Positions 1 through 9,860 of a DNA stretch of 64,000 nt are shown here, one piece after another. The notes beneath the pieces were generated by a model. It made no database searches. It was not told the origin of the DNA and saw only the letters and a program-made list of their open reading frames with translations. Both the position numbers and the translations under genes were made by a program. The stretch is from Paenibacillus tyrphae (lineage in GTDB: Bacteria; Bacillota; Bacilli; Paenibacillales; NBRC-103111): the NCBI RefSeq assembly GCF_024158745.1, contig NZ_JAMZAW010000009.1, forward strand, positions 1-64,000. The letters run 5' to 3'. The first letter of the stretch is position 1, and every line of letters begins with the position of its first letter.

Positions 1-32
1 TCCTTATCGCCTTGTTTAGCGGCGACTTAATT

Positions 33-62
33 AATATATCACATCTGCCTATTCGATTGCAA
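33..62 (-). promoter_or_regulatory. Strong sigma-A-type promoter reading off the left edge, probably for an rRNA operon
   Basis: On the minus strand a TTGCAA -35 (57-62) and a TATATT -10 (33-38) are 18 bases apart. The sequence after the -10 (TTAAGTCGCCGC, then an AAACAAGGCGATAAGGA-like stretch) looks like the leaders of Bacillus/Paenibacillus rrn operons. In B. subtilis rrnO follows gyrA in this orientation, so I infer an rrn operon just outside the window. No rRNA sequence is visible here. Confidence 0.6.
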
Positions 63-93
63 GTACTTTTTTTCTACCAAGATGATGCGAGAG

Positions 94-120
94 AAAAAAA
101 GCCCTCACCCTTTGAAGGGC
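94..120 (-). terminator. Intrinsic terminator after the HD-GYP gene
   Basis: On the minus strand GCCCT and AGGGC (101-105 and 116-120) form a short stem followed by seven U residues (94-100). It ends transcription from the HD-GYP gene before the edge promoter. The stem is short, so strength is uncertain. Confidence 0.6.
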
Positions 121-176
121 GAAGACTAATGTAACATATAATCGAATCGAAAGTCAAGCCTTGATCCGAAAATATT

Positions 177-1244
177 TTATTTTTGAATAACCTCTTGAAT
201 ATGCAAATGACGTTCTACCGTAAGATTACTAATTTTGCCGTTCACGTTAACCCATGGTCTCGTCGGATGCGCACGGTCGGAGAACACGATTTCGCCAACC
301 CGGTTATCGCTCAACCGGACAAGCATGCCGTTGTGGAATGCGGTTACTTTGCTTATAAACGTCTGAACGATGGCAGGCTGCATTTTACCGAATGACTCTT
401 TTTGAAGCTGCTCCAAAACAAGGTATGGCGAGACAGCCTTTTTATGAAAACGGTCGTTCGTCATGGCGTGAAACATATCGGCAACGGCTACGATTTTGGA
501 ATACGTATGAATTTTATCGCCGTGAATGCCAAGCGGATAGCCGGAACCGTCCTCCCGCTCGTGATGCTGGAGGGCGCACAGCTTGACCCCTTCGTTGATC
601 GCCGGAACAAGCTTCAACATGTTGTAGCCGATAATGGTATGCCGCTTCATATCTTCGGTTTCCTCGGCGGTAAGCTTGGTAGGCTTGAACAAAATAGCGG
701 CATCCACTTTGGCGTTGCCGATATCATGCAGCAATCCGGCAAGCGCAACCTGCATTAACTCCTTGGAAGATAACCCGTGCCATTTGGCCAAAAGATACGA
801 TGTCAGACTAACCATAATGCTGTTGTGGTAAATAAAATCATTCAGTTGAAAGTGACGCGGATTGAACGTCAGCACGTTATACTGGTCAATATTTTTAATA
901 AGCGCTTCGAGCGTCGTACGAATTTCCAAAATCGGCGGGTTGTGTCCTCCGGATGCGGCAGTATTAAATACGCGGCGAAGCAGATGCAGCATTTTATGAT
1001 AATGCTCATGAAAAGGCAGGACGTTGTCGGCTTGCTCCTCAGACGCCGCTTCCTGCGCGGCAGGCTCCGCTTCCCCGTCTTTGGACTCGATCTGAACGGA
1101 TGGAATGAGGAATGCCCGCAAAATATCCAGATCGCGCTCCGATACGATTTTTCCCTTCATGAACAAAATATTGTTAAACTTGGTGAGCACATTCTCGATA
1201 ATTCTTTCGCCGGGTTTCAATTGGGAAACAGGAACGGTTACCAT
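177..1244 (-). CDS. HD-GYP domain protein, likely cyclic-di-GMP phosphodiesterase
   Basis: A 355-residue protein with an N-terminal region of about 120 residues that I do not recognise and an HD-GYP domain from about residue 125 to 310. The metal-binding GLLHDIGNAK segment and the HHEREDGSGYP segment with its GYP signature are both present, so the phosphodiesterase core looks intact. A short C-terminal extension follows. The family hydrolyses cyclic di-GMP in the cytoplasm; there is no separate input domain such as PAS or REC. The ATG at 1244 has a GGTGAGGG ribosome site six bases upstream. It lies downstream of gyrA, separated by gyrA's terminator, and so is probably its own unit. Function is inferred from motifs only. 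Confidence 0.85.
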   Translation of the reverse strand: MVTVPVSQLKPGERIIENVLTKFNNILFMKGKIVSERDLDILRAFLIPSVQIESKDGEAEPAAQEAASEEQADNVLPFHEHYHKMLHLLRRVFNTAASGGHNPPILEIRTTLEALIKNIDQYNVLTFNPRHFQLNDFIYHNSIMVSLTSYLLAKWHGLSSKELMQVALAGLLHDIGNAKVDAAILFKPTKLTAEETEDMKRHTIIGYNMLKLVPAINEGVKLCALQHHEREDGSGYPLGIHGDKIHTYSKIVAVADMFHAMTNDRFHKKAVSPYLVLEQLQKESFGKMQPAIVQTFISKVTAFHNGMLVRLSDNRVGEIVFSDRAHPTRPWVNVNGKISNLTVERHLHIQEVIQK

Positions 1245-1336
1245 GGGATTCCCTCACCTTACCTCTTGTCAGCTTCCGCGGATCAAAGATTGTCAAAAAA
1301 AATAATACTTTAGACCCATATGTAATTATTATAAAC

Positions 1337-1365
1337 GAAAAAGAATGGGGATGTAAGCCCCATTC
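1337..1365 (-). terminator. Intrinsic terminator of gyrA
   Basis: On the minus strand GAATGGGG and CCCCATTC (1343-1365) form an eight-pair stem with a seven-base loop, followed by a U run. It is placed directly after the gyrA stop. Confidence 0.85.
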
Positions 1366-1399
1366 CTCTCATCTTCGTCTAAAATATTTAAAGGTTTAG

Positions 1400-3883
1400 T
1401 TATTCTTGCGTTTCCTGGCCTTCCGAAGACTCCTCGCCCTCTTCGAGCTCTGGCTGCTCCTCGCTCTTATCCACACGAGCCAAGGTCGATACCTCGTCCT
1501 CTTCCCGAATGTTAATGAGCTTGACCCCTTGTGTGTTACGGCCCATGAGCGAAATGCCGGACATGCTGGTCCGAATAACGGTTCCCGATGCGGTAATGAT
1601 CATGAGGTCCTCTTCTTCCTGAACAATCTTGAGACCGACAACCGGGCCGTTCTTCGGCGTCACGTTAAGCGTCTTGATCCCTTTTCCGCCGCGGGATTGG
1701 AGACGGTACTCGGAAACCGGCGTACGTTTACCGAACCCTTTGGAGGTTACGATCAGCACGCTGTTATCCTCATGCACGACATCCATATCGATGACCGCGT
1801 CGTCCTCGTCGAGCTGAATCCCTTTGACGCCGGTGGCGGCCCGGCCCATCGCTCTTACTTCCTGTTCAGGGAAATGGATGGACATGCCCTGCTTCGTTCC
1901 CATAATGATCGATTGGTTGCCGTCCGTCAGCCTGACGCCGATCAAATCGTCGTCCTCACGCAAGGTTACGGCGATAAGTCCGCCTTTGCGGATATTGGAA
2001 TAATCGTCAAGCGGCGTCTTCTTCACCAAGCCGTTCTTTGTGGCAAAGAACAAATATTTGTCGGAATCAAAGCTTTCGACCGGGATAACCGCATTGATCG
2101 TCTCGCCTTGTTCGATCTGAATCAGATTGATGATCGGCGTTCCCCGCGCGGTACGGCTTAGATCCGGAATTTCGTACGCCTTGAGACGATACACTTTCCC
2201 TTTATCCGTAAAGAACATCAAATAATGGTGCGAGTTCGTTACGAACAGGTGTTCTACAAAGTCGTTGTCTTTCGTATCCATCCCGATGACGCCTTTGCCT
2301 CCGCGGCGCTGGCTGCGGTACGTCGATACCGGCAGTCGCTTGATATAACCGGTATGCGAGATGGTAATGACAACGTCGGTTTGAGGAATCAAGTCCTCAT
2401 CCTCGATGCTGTCTCCGCCGATCGTAATTTCGGAACGGCGGTCGTCGCCGAACTTCTCTTTGATTTCGTTCAGCTCTTCGCTGATGATATTCAAAACGAG
2501 CCTTTCGTCGGCCAAAATCGCCTTGAATTCGGCAATTTTCTTCTGCAGCTCGGCATATTCCTCTTCGATCTTCTCGCGTTCCAACCCGGTGAGGCGCTGC
2601 AGACGCATGTCCAGAATCGCCTGGGCTTGATCGAAGCTGAGACTGAAGCGCTGCATCAAGCCGTCACGGGCCTCTTCGGTCGTACGGGAAGCGCGGATCA
2701 AGGCAATGACTTCGTCCAAATGATCCAAGGCGATGCGAAGTCCTTCCAAGATGTGCGCACGCGCTTCCGCCTTACGAAGATCGTATTCGGTTCTGCGGCG
2801 AATAACGACTTTCTGGTGCTCCAAGTAATGGAACAGCATATCACGCAGATTAAGCACTTTCGGCTCACCGTTGACAAGTGCAAGCATGATGATGCCGAAG
2901 TTCGACTGCATCGCCGTCTGCTTGTACAAGTTGTTCAGTACGACATTCGGATTGACGTCGCGGCGCAGTTCAATGACGATACGCATCCCGTTGCGGTCGG
3001 ATTCGTCGCGCAAATCGGTAATGCCGTCGATTTTTTTATCGCGGACCAACTCGGCGATTTTTTCGATCAACCGGGCTTTGTTCACTTGATACGGCAGCTC
3101 GTGCACGATAATCCGTGCCTTATTGCCGTTTTCTTCGATGGTCGCTTTCGAGCGCATGGTCACGGAACCGCGTCCGGTTGCATACGCCTGCTTGATTCCT
3201 TCGCGGCCCATAATATAACCGCCCGTCGGGAAGTCGGGGCCTTTGATCGATTGCATCAAATCGAGCGGCGTCACATCAGGGTTTTCGATCAGCTGCTGAA
3301 CGCCGTTAATAACCTCGATCATATTGTGCGGCGGAATATTGGTGGCCATACCGACCGCAATCCCGGACGAACCGTTCACCAGCAGGTTTGGAAAACGCGC
3401 CGGCAGAACAGCAGGCTCTTGTTCTTCGCCGTCGTAGTTAGGCACAAAGTCGATCGTTTCTTTGTTGATGTCACGAAGCAGCTCCATCGCAATCTTGGAC
3501 AAGCGCGCTTCGGTGTAACGCATGGCCGCAGCCATGTCGCCATCGATGGAGCCGAAGTTTCCGTGACCGTCAATGAGCATGTAGCGCAAGGAGAAATCCT
3601 GCGCCATCCGGACCATGGTTTCATAAACGGCCGAGTCGCCGTGCGGATGGTATTTACCGATGACTTCGCCGACGATCCTGGCGGATTTTTTATACGGCTT
3701 GTCCGGCGCCATACCCAGCTCCGACATCGCATACAAAATACGGCGATGCACCGGCTTAAGCCCGTCCCGTACATCCGGCAGAGCGCGGCTGACAATGATG
3801 CTCATTGCGTAATCCATAAAGGAGGTGCGCATTTCCGAGCCGATATCGATTTCTCTAATCTGCGAACGAGATTCTTCCGACAT
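1400..3883 (-). CDS. gyrA: DNA gyrase subunit A
   Basis: The 827-residue A subunit of gyrase, which cuts and rejoins DNA during ATP-driven negative supercoiling as an A2B2 complex with GyrB. The catalytic tyrosine is Tyr123 in MRYTEAR. The quinolone-resistance-determining region ([10 protein letters not shown]) keeps Ser84 and Glu88, the susceptible residues. The C-terminal half carries repeated beta-pinwheel blades, including the GyrA-box segment RRGGKG near residue 535, and ends in an acidic Glu-rich tail. Length is normal for Firmicutes. The ATG at 3883 follows an AGGAGG-type site. Unlike B. subtilis, gyrA is separated from gyrB by a polysaccharide deacetylase gene. Confidence 0.98.
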   Translation of the reverse strand: MSEESRSQIREIDIGSEMRTSFMDYAMSIIVSRALPDVRDGLKPVHRRILYAMSELGMAPDKPYKKSARIVGEVIGKYHPHGDSAVYETMVRMAQDFSLRYMLIDGHGNFGSIDGDMAAAMRYTEARLSKIAMELLRDINKETIDFVPNYDGEEQEPAVLPARFPNLLVNGSSGIAVGMATNIPPHNMIEVINGVQQLIENPDVTPLDLMQSIKGPDFPTGGYIMGREGIKQAYATGRGSVTMRSKATIEENGNKARIIVHELPYQVNKARLIEKIAELVRDKKIDGITDLRDESDRNGMRIVIELRRDVNPNVVLNNLYKQTAMQSNFGIIMLALVNGEPKVLNLRDMLFHYLEHQKVVIRRRTEYDLRKAEARAHILEGLRIALDHLDEVIALIRASRTTEEARDGLMQRFSLSFDQAQAILDMRLQRLTGLEREKIEEEYAELQKKIAEFKAILADERLVLNIISEELNEIKEKFGDDRRSEITIGGDSIEDEDLIPQTDVVITISHTGYIKRLPVSTYRSQRRGGKGVIGMDTKDNDFVEHLFVTNSHHYLMFFTDKGKVYRLKAYEIPDLSRTARGTPIINLIQIEQGETINAVIPVESFDSDKYLFFATKNGLVKKTPLDDYSNIRKGGLIAVTLREDDDLIGVRLTDGNQSIIMGTKQGMSIHFPEQEVRAMGRAATGVKGIQLDEDDAVIDMDVVHEDNSVLIVTSKGFGKRTPVSEYRLQSRGGKGIKTLNVTPKNGPVVGLKIVQEEEDLMIITASGTVIRTSMSGISLMGRNTQGVKLINIREEDEVSTLARVDKSEEQPELEEGEESSEGQETQE

Positions 3884-3948
3884 GTGTACCCCTCCTACAT
3901 GCTATCTGCTCTTAAGAACTACTGCTATAAAAAGGTATAAGAACGTTG

Positions 3949-4812
3949 CTATGAAGACTTACGGGAAATCGATTTAATAATTAAATTATTCAATGAGTTC
4001 TCTTTAACAAATGGACTGCCTGCGTTAATGCGCGGAATTTGCATCGGGTCCGCATCCCGGCCGGTCAAGCCGCTTGCCGTCGTAAAACCGTAACGAATGC
4101 CTGCCTTGCGAAGCAAAGCGATCGATTGCTCGTCATAGTAGCCGAATGGATACGCATAGGCATCCACCGGACGATCATAAAGCTCCTTCAGCTTGTTGAC
4201 ACATGCTTTCGTGTCATCCGTAATCCGCTGTTCGAATTGCGGCAGATCTTCGGTGCCGCCATCCTTAGGAAGCCGGGAAGTCAACAGCGGCCCGCCGTCA
4301 GGCGCCCGGTCATGCAGGCTATCCGAGTGGCACTGGGCGTCGATGTCTTTCATTTCCCGGGTCATAAAACGGATCTGATCCCTGGAAAGCGAGGGAATCA
4401 GGCTCTGATCGGGATGCTCAAGATCTTTCGTAATGACAAAGTTCACGGCAGGAATATTCAGTTCTTTCAAGATCGGGTAAGCATTCGTATAAAAGCTCCG
4501 GTAGCCGTCGTCGAACGTGACTAGCACGGCATTGGGCGGCAGCGGCCCGCCGGCCATAAAATCGCGAAACTGCTGCAGCGATATGAAATGGTATCCCCGC
4601 TGCAGCAGATCGGTTAGTTGGCCGCGAAAGCGCGCCGTCGTTATCGTAACGTCGCCCTGCGTGTGATCGTCGATATGGTGATAGGCGATGACCGCTACCC
4701 GGTCTGTGTACCAGACGTCCGTTCCCCGTCCATGGAACAGGCCCGGGACGAGCAGCAGCCAAGCGACTGCCGCGAGCAGCCACAACAAGCCGTATTTTTT
4801 CATATTTCGCAT
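3949..4812 (-). CDS. Membrane-anchored polysaccharide deacetylase
   Basis: A 287-residue NodB-family (carbohydrate esterase 4) protein. A hydrophobic N-terminal segment (about residues 7-25) should act as a signal anchor, placing the enzyme outside the membrane. The first catalytic motif is TFDDGYR (about 100-106), with the Asp pair for catalysis and metal. A HSDSLH segment supplies the metal-binding histidines, and AYPFGYYD is the third motif. The family deacetylates peptidoglycan or another GlcNAc polymer; the substrate cannot be told from sequence. It sits 11 bases after gyrB and 65 bases before gyrA in the same direction, so it is probably co-transcribed with gyrase genes, an unusual place for a cell-wall enzyme. 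Confidence 0.9.
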   Translation of the reverse strand: MRNMKKYGLLWLLAAVAWLLLVPGLFHGRGTDVWYTDRVAVIAYHHIDDHTQGDVTITTARFRGQLTDLLQRGYHFISLQQFRDFMAGGPLPPNAVLVTFDDGYRSFYTNAYPILKELNIPAVNFVITKDLEHPDQSLIPSLSRDQIRFMTREMKDIDAQCHSDSLHDRAPDGGPLLTSRLPKDGGTEDLPQFEQRITDDTKACVNKLKELYDRPVDAYAYPFGYYDEQSIALLRKAGIRYGFTTASGLTGRDADPMQIPRINAGSPFVKENSLNNLIIKSISRKSS

Positions 4813-4823
4813 GGGCTAAGCCG

Positions 4824-6791
<1,968 letters not shown>

Positions 6792-7040
6792 CTAGTTCGT
6801 TAACAGATGATGAGCCCGTTTCTTCAAGGTCATGGACGAAATCGGAGAATAGTATACTTTCGTCTGGGTCACCACGAGCGACTTGCTTTCCTCCTCGCCG
6901 ATGACTTCCACCTTCTTGTCTTTATTGGCATACGTTATAAATTGTTTCGATATTTTCGATGATTTCTCAATGGAAAGGTCAAAAATGGCGACAAGCTCTG
7001 CGGCGCGAATAATTTTTTCTCCGCCCAAATGGATAAACAC
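6792..7040 (-). CDS. remB: Extracellular-matrix regulator RemB (DUF370)
   Basis: An 82-residue protein between recF and gyrB, the position and size of B. subtilis yaaB/remB. It starts MFIHLGGEK and keeps the small DUF370 fold. RemB is a paralogue of RemA, a DNA-binding activator of matrix genes and osmoprotection in B. subtilis; RemB's own role there is less clear. Whether it controls matrix genes here is inference. It begins 29 bases after the recF stop and is very probably in the same operon. Confidence 0.9.
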   Translation of the reverse strand: MFIHLGGEKIIRAAELVAIFDLSIEKSSKISKQFITYANKDKKVEVIGEEESKSLVVTQTKVYYSPISSMTLKKRAHHLLTN

Positions 7041-7069
7041 GCTGGCCCACTCCTTATCGGCAAAACTAT

Positions 7070-8176
7070 CTATGTCAAGCTTCCGTCCCGAACGTGAATC
7101 ACAGAAGCGCTTTCCAGTTTTGACAAATCTATGCTTTCAATGCCAGTGGTTGTTATGAAGGTTTGGACCTTGCGTTGAAACGTCTCGATAAGCTGGGTTT
7201 GGCGGTAGCGGTCAAGCTCGGAGAGCACATCGTCGAGCAAGAGCAGGGGATATTCGCCGACCTCCTCGCGGATCAGCTCGATCTCGGCCAGCTTAAGCGA
7301 CAAAGCCGTCGTCCGCTGCTGCCCTTGGGAGCCGAACGTCTGCACTTCCTTGTCGTTGATATAAAATCGCAGATCGTCGCGGTGCGGCCCGACCAACGAC
7401 ACGCCCCGGCGAAGCTCCTGATCCTTCACCTGTGATAACTTTATCATAAAATGGTCAAATAAAACAGCGTCTTCTTGTTCCAGCGCGTGGGACAAGGCGC
7501 AGTCGTACTCGATGCGAAGCTGCTCGGAGCCGTTCGTAATGCCGGCATGGATCTTTTCGGCCCATGCTTGCAGCTTCTTTATAAAGCTTTGACGTTTTTT
7601 CATAATTTTAACACCGAACTGCATTAATTGCTCATTCCATACGTCCAGCATGGAAGCTTTACCCGGCGAAGAAAACAGCTGCTTCAAGTAATTGTTGCGC
7701 TGCTGCAATATTTTGTTGTACTGCGAGAGGTCGTGCAAATAGGCCGGGTAAACCTGCCCGATCTCCATATCGAGAAAGCGCCTGCGGACGCCGGGAGAAC
7801 CCTTGACGATCTCCAAATCTTCAGGCGCAAACATAACGACGTTTAAGGCCCCGATGAAATTACTGAGCTTTTTTTGCTCCAGCCCGTTCACCTTGGCCTT
7901 TTTGCCTTGCTGCGATATGGATAAATCGAGCTGCACCGTACCGTAGCGCTTTTCGACTTCGGCGTGCAGCAGCGTGGAGGAAGCGTTCCACCGGATCAGC
8001 TCTTTATCCTGATGCGTCCGGTGGGATTTGGTTAGCGCCAGCACGAAGATCGATTCGAGCAGGTTCGTTTTGCCTTGTGCGTTCGGTCCGACAATGATGT
8101 TGACCATGTTGTCGGTTTGGAATTCCATCTGGTCGTAGTTACGGTAATGCTGCAATGAAAGCCGTTTTAATTGCAA
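7070..8176 (-). CDS. recF: DNA replication and repair protein RecF
   Basis: A 368-residue SMC-like ATPase that helps load RecA on gapped DNA with RecO and RecR. Walker A is GPNAQGKTN (about residues 30-38), the ABC signature region is SQGQQRT, Walker B is LLLLDDVLSELD, and LVGPHRDD precedes the signature. The start is TTG at 8176 with an AGGAGG site seven bases upstream, giving MQLKRLSLQHYRNY. The upstream gap from rlbA holds two tandem 40-bp hairpin-forming repeats, which might affect read-through or translation of recF. Confidence 0.97.
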   Translation of the reverse strand: MQLKRLSLQHYRNYDQMEFQTDNMVNIIVGPNAQGKTNLLESIFVLALTKSHRTHQDKELIRWNASSTLLHAEVEKRYGTVQLDLSISQQGKKAKVNGLEQKKLSNFIGALNVVMFAPEDLEIVKGSPGVRRRFLDMEIGQVYPAYLHDLSQYNKILQQRNNYLKQLFSSPGKASMLDVWNEQLMQFGVKIMKKRQSFIKKLQAWAEKIHAGITNGSEQLRIEYDCALSHALEQEDAVLFDHFMIKLSQVKDQELRRGVSLVGPHRDDLRFYINDKEVQTFGSQGQQRTTALSLKLAEIELIREEVGEYPLLLLDDVLSELDRYRQTQLIETFQRKVQTFITTTGIESIDLSKLESASVIHVRDGSLT

Positions 8177-8191
8177 AAGAGTTCCTCCTAA

Positions 8192-8271
8192 GGGCTTTGC
8201 GCAGCAAAGCCTTCTTCGAAAGCATATGCTTGGGCATTGTGCAGCAATGCCGGCTTCGAAAGCATATGCCA
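8192..8271. repeat. Two tandem 40-bp hairpin-forming repeats upstream of recF
   Basis: Two adjacent 40-bp units (8192-8231 and 8232-8271) begin GGGCNTTG, share GCAGCAA and TTCGAAAGCATATGC, and differ at about eight positions. Unit 1 folds GGCTTTGC/GCAAAGCC and unit 2 GGCATTG/CAATGCC; the differences are paired so each stem is kept. Each unit ends in the palindrome GCATATGC. They fill almost the whole rlbA-recF gap and lie just before the recF ribosome site. Confidence 0.85.
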
Positions 8272-8275
8272 GGCT

Positions 8276-8491
8276 TTATTCTTGTATGACTTGGAACTCG
8301 CCGCAGCCCGCAACGTTGACGATGTCGCCGGCCACCAGCTTGCGGCCGCGGCGGTTATCCGTCTCGCCGTTGATGATGACGGTAGCCTCCTGCAGGAAGC
8401 TCTTGGCTTGCCCGCCGGTGGAGATACAGTCGGCGAGCTTCAAAAATTGCCCCAACGTAATATATTCGGTGCGAATGCCGATATTTTTCAT
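8276..8491 (-). CDS. rlbA: S4-domain protein RlbA/YaaA
   Basis: A 71-residue S4 RNA-binding domain protein. The typical S4 core is clear: LGQFLKLADCISTGGQAKSF, then a GETDNRRGRKL segment. The position between dnaN and recF matches B. subtilis yaaA, now called rlbA and linked to ribosome large-subunit biogenesis. The ATG at 8491 is used; the dnaN stop lies 17 bases upstream, so the two genes are co-transcribed. The specific RNA target is not known from the sequence. Confidence 0.9.
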   Translation of the reverse strand: MKNIGIRTEYITLGQFLKLADCISTGGQAKSFLQEATVIINGETDNRRGRKLVAGDIVNVAGCGEFQVIQE

Positions 8492-8508
8492 CCGTGAAAG
8501 GCGCTCCT

Positions 8509-9651
8509 TTAGCCTGTAGTCCGGTACGGCAAAATAAGCTGCAGCAGGCTCGAATTTTCGTCGGGACGAATGATGATCGGCTGCATCGCACCGGTAAAAC
8601 CGATATGAATCTGCTCGCTGTCCATGACTTTGAGCGCATCGAGCATGTATTTGGAGTTGAACGAAATGCGCAGCAGCTCCCCTTTGAGGCTGGCCGTCGT
8701 CAAATCCTCGGTGACTTTCCCCAGCTCGGACGAGCTCGAGGAAATTTCAATGGTTTGGTCCTCGTGCATGACGAGCTTCACGATATTCGTTTTTTCTTCC
8801 CTCGAAAGCAGATAGGCGCGGTCGATCGCGTCCGCCAGATTGTCCGTATTGACGACCAGCTCGGTCTGATACGCTTGCGGAATGAGCTTCGACGTATCCG
8901 GATACGTTCCGTCCAAGATACGGGTATAGAAAAGAATCGAGCTCATTTTGAACAGCACCTGATTTTCGGCGAACACGACGTCGATCAGCGTGTTTTGATC
9001 AGGAAGAATTTTGGACAGTTCATTCAAAGTTTTCCCAGATATGGAAATATTATTAAGGGAGAAATCGACGTCCGTATCGATGGTCGTTTCCCTGGAAGCC
9101 AGACGGTGCCGGTCGCAAGCGGTAAATTTCAGCTTTCCGTTCGAAATGGTCCACAAAATTCCGGTCAAAATCGGCGTCGCTTCGTTCGTGGACACGGCAA
9201 ACGAGGTTTGCTTGATCATCGTTTTAAGCAAATCGCTCGGGATCTGAATCCGTTTGTTTTCTTCAATGCCCGGCATGATCGGGTATTCCTCCGGATCGAG
9301 TCCGACCAACTGAATTTCCGAAGAACCGGAACGGATCGTCGTTTGGAAATGGTCTTTGACCTCGATCTCGATCTGCTGCGCCGGAAGCTTGCGGATAATT
9401 TCCACAAAAAACTTGGAAGGGAGCACGACGCTGCCGGATTGCTTCAGGTCGATGACTTGCAGCTCATTTTTTTCGTTGGGAATGAAGCTCTGAATCGAAA
9501 TATCGGTATCGCTGGCCGTCAGCGTGATGCCGGTGGAATCGGCGTCTATTTTAATTCCGCTTAAAATGGGAATCGTCGTTTTGCTGGAAATGGCTTTGGA
9601 AACGTGCTGAATCGACTCGTTTAAAAATTCTTTCAGTACGGTTAACTTCAT
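8509..9651 (-). CDS. dnaN: DNA polymerase III sliding clamp (beta subunit)
   Basis: The 380-residue beta clamp, which tethers the replicative polymerase to DNA. I start it at the ATG at 9651 (MKLTVLKEFLNESIQ), the conserved N-terminus. The open frame extends 40 codons further upstream but would run into the AT-rich unwinding element and DnaA boxes, so that extension is not coding. The protein ends in the usual ILPYRT-like C-terminus that binds clamp partners. It follows dnaA on the same strand, separated by the origin unwinding region. Confidence 0.97.
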   Translation of the reverse strand: MKLTVLKEFLNESIQHVSKAISSKTTIPILSGIKIDADSTGITLTASDTDISIQSFIPNEKNELQVIDLKQSGSVVLPSKFFVEIIRKLPAQQIEIEVKDHFQTTIRSGSSEIQLVGLDPEEYPIMPGIEENKRIQIPSDLLKTMIKQTSFAVSTNEATPILTGILWTISNGKLKFTACDRHRLASRETTIDTDVDFSLNNISISGKTLNELSKILPDQNTLIDVVFAENQVLFKMSSILFYTRILDGTYPDTSKLIPQAYQTELVVNTDNLADAIDRAYLLSREEKTNIVKLVMHEDQTIEISSSSSELGKVTEDLTTASLKGELLRISFNSKYMLDALKVMDSEQIHIGFTGAMQPIIIRPDENSSLLQLILPYRTTG

Positions 9652-9710
9652 AATTTCACTCCTACGGGTTCTAAAATGGGAGAGTCGCGCATATACCTCT
9701 ATATTACATG

Positions 9711-9766
9711 TTTTTTTATAGTAATAGTAGTAGGGCCTCGGGATATGTGGATAACTGCGTGAATAA
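9711..9766 (+). other. oriC: oriC unwinding element: AT tract, DnaA-trios, GC-rich clamp, DnaA box
   Basis: After a T-rich tract (9711-9720) come five in-phase triplets TAG-TAA-TAG-TAG-TAG (9719-9733). Read 3' to 5' these are GAT/AAT DnaA-trios, on which DnaA assembles to open the strands. They are followed by the GC-rich GGGCCTCGGG (about 9733-9742), then a perfect DnaA box on the minus strand (TGTGGATAA, 9746-9754) and a near box (9758-9766). This order of trios, GC clamp and DnaA box is that of the basal unwinding system described in B. subtilis. It identifies the dnaA-dnaN gap as the melting site. Confidence 0.85.
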
Positions 9767-9769
9767 GGC

Positions 9770-9814
9770 AAAAAGAGAGCCTATCCACATGTGAATAAGT
9801 GTGTGCATAGGCTC
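9770..9814 (-). terminator. dnaA terminator hairpin whose arms contain DnaA boxes
   Basis: GAGCCTAT (9777-9784) pairs with ATAGGCTC (9807-9814), extended by CACA (9786-9789) with TGTG (9802-9805). On the minus strand a U run follows (complement of A 9770-9774), so it can end dnaA transcription. The same bases hold DnaA-box-like sequences: CTATCCACA at 9781, TTATTCACA on the minus strand at 9790-9798, and a weaker one at 9802-9810. Confidence 0.75.
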
Positions 9815-9860
9815 CCCTTTATTCAGTTGTGGATTGAGGGCTGTGAATAGACGCCAATCG

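Noticed and set aside
1406..3940. Long plus-strand open frames opposite gyrA (and similar ones opposite gyrB, dnaN, gdpP, dnaB, purA)
   Set aside because: They mirror high-GC coding sequence on the other strand, show no recognisable family motif and lack ribosome sites in place.
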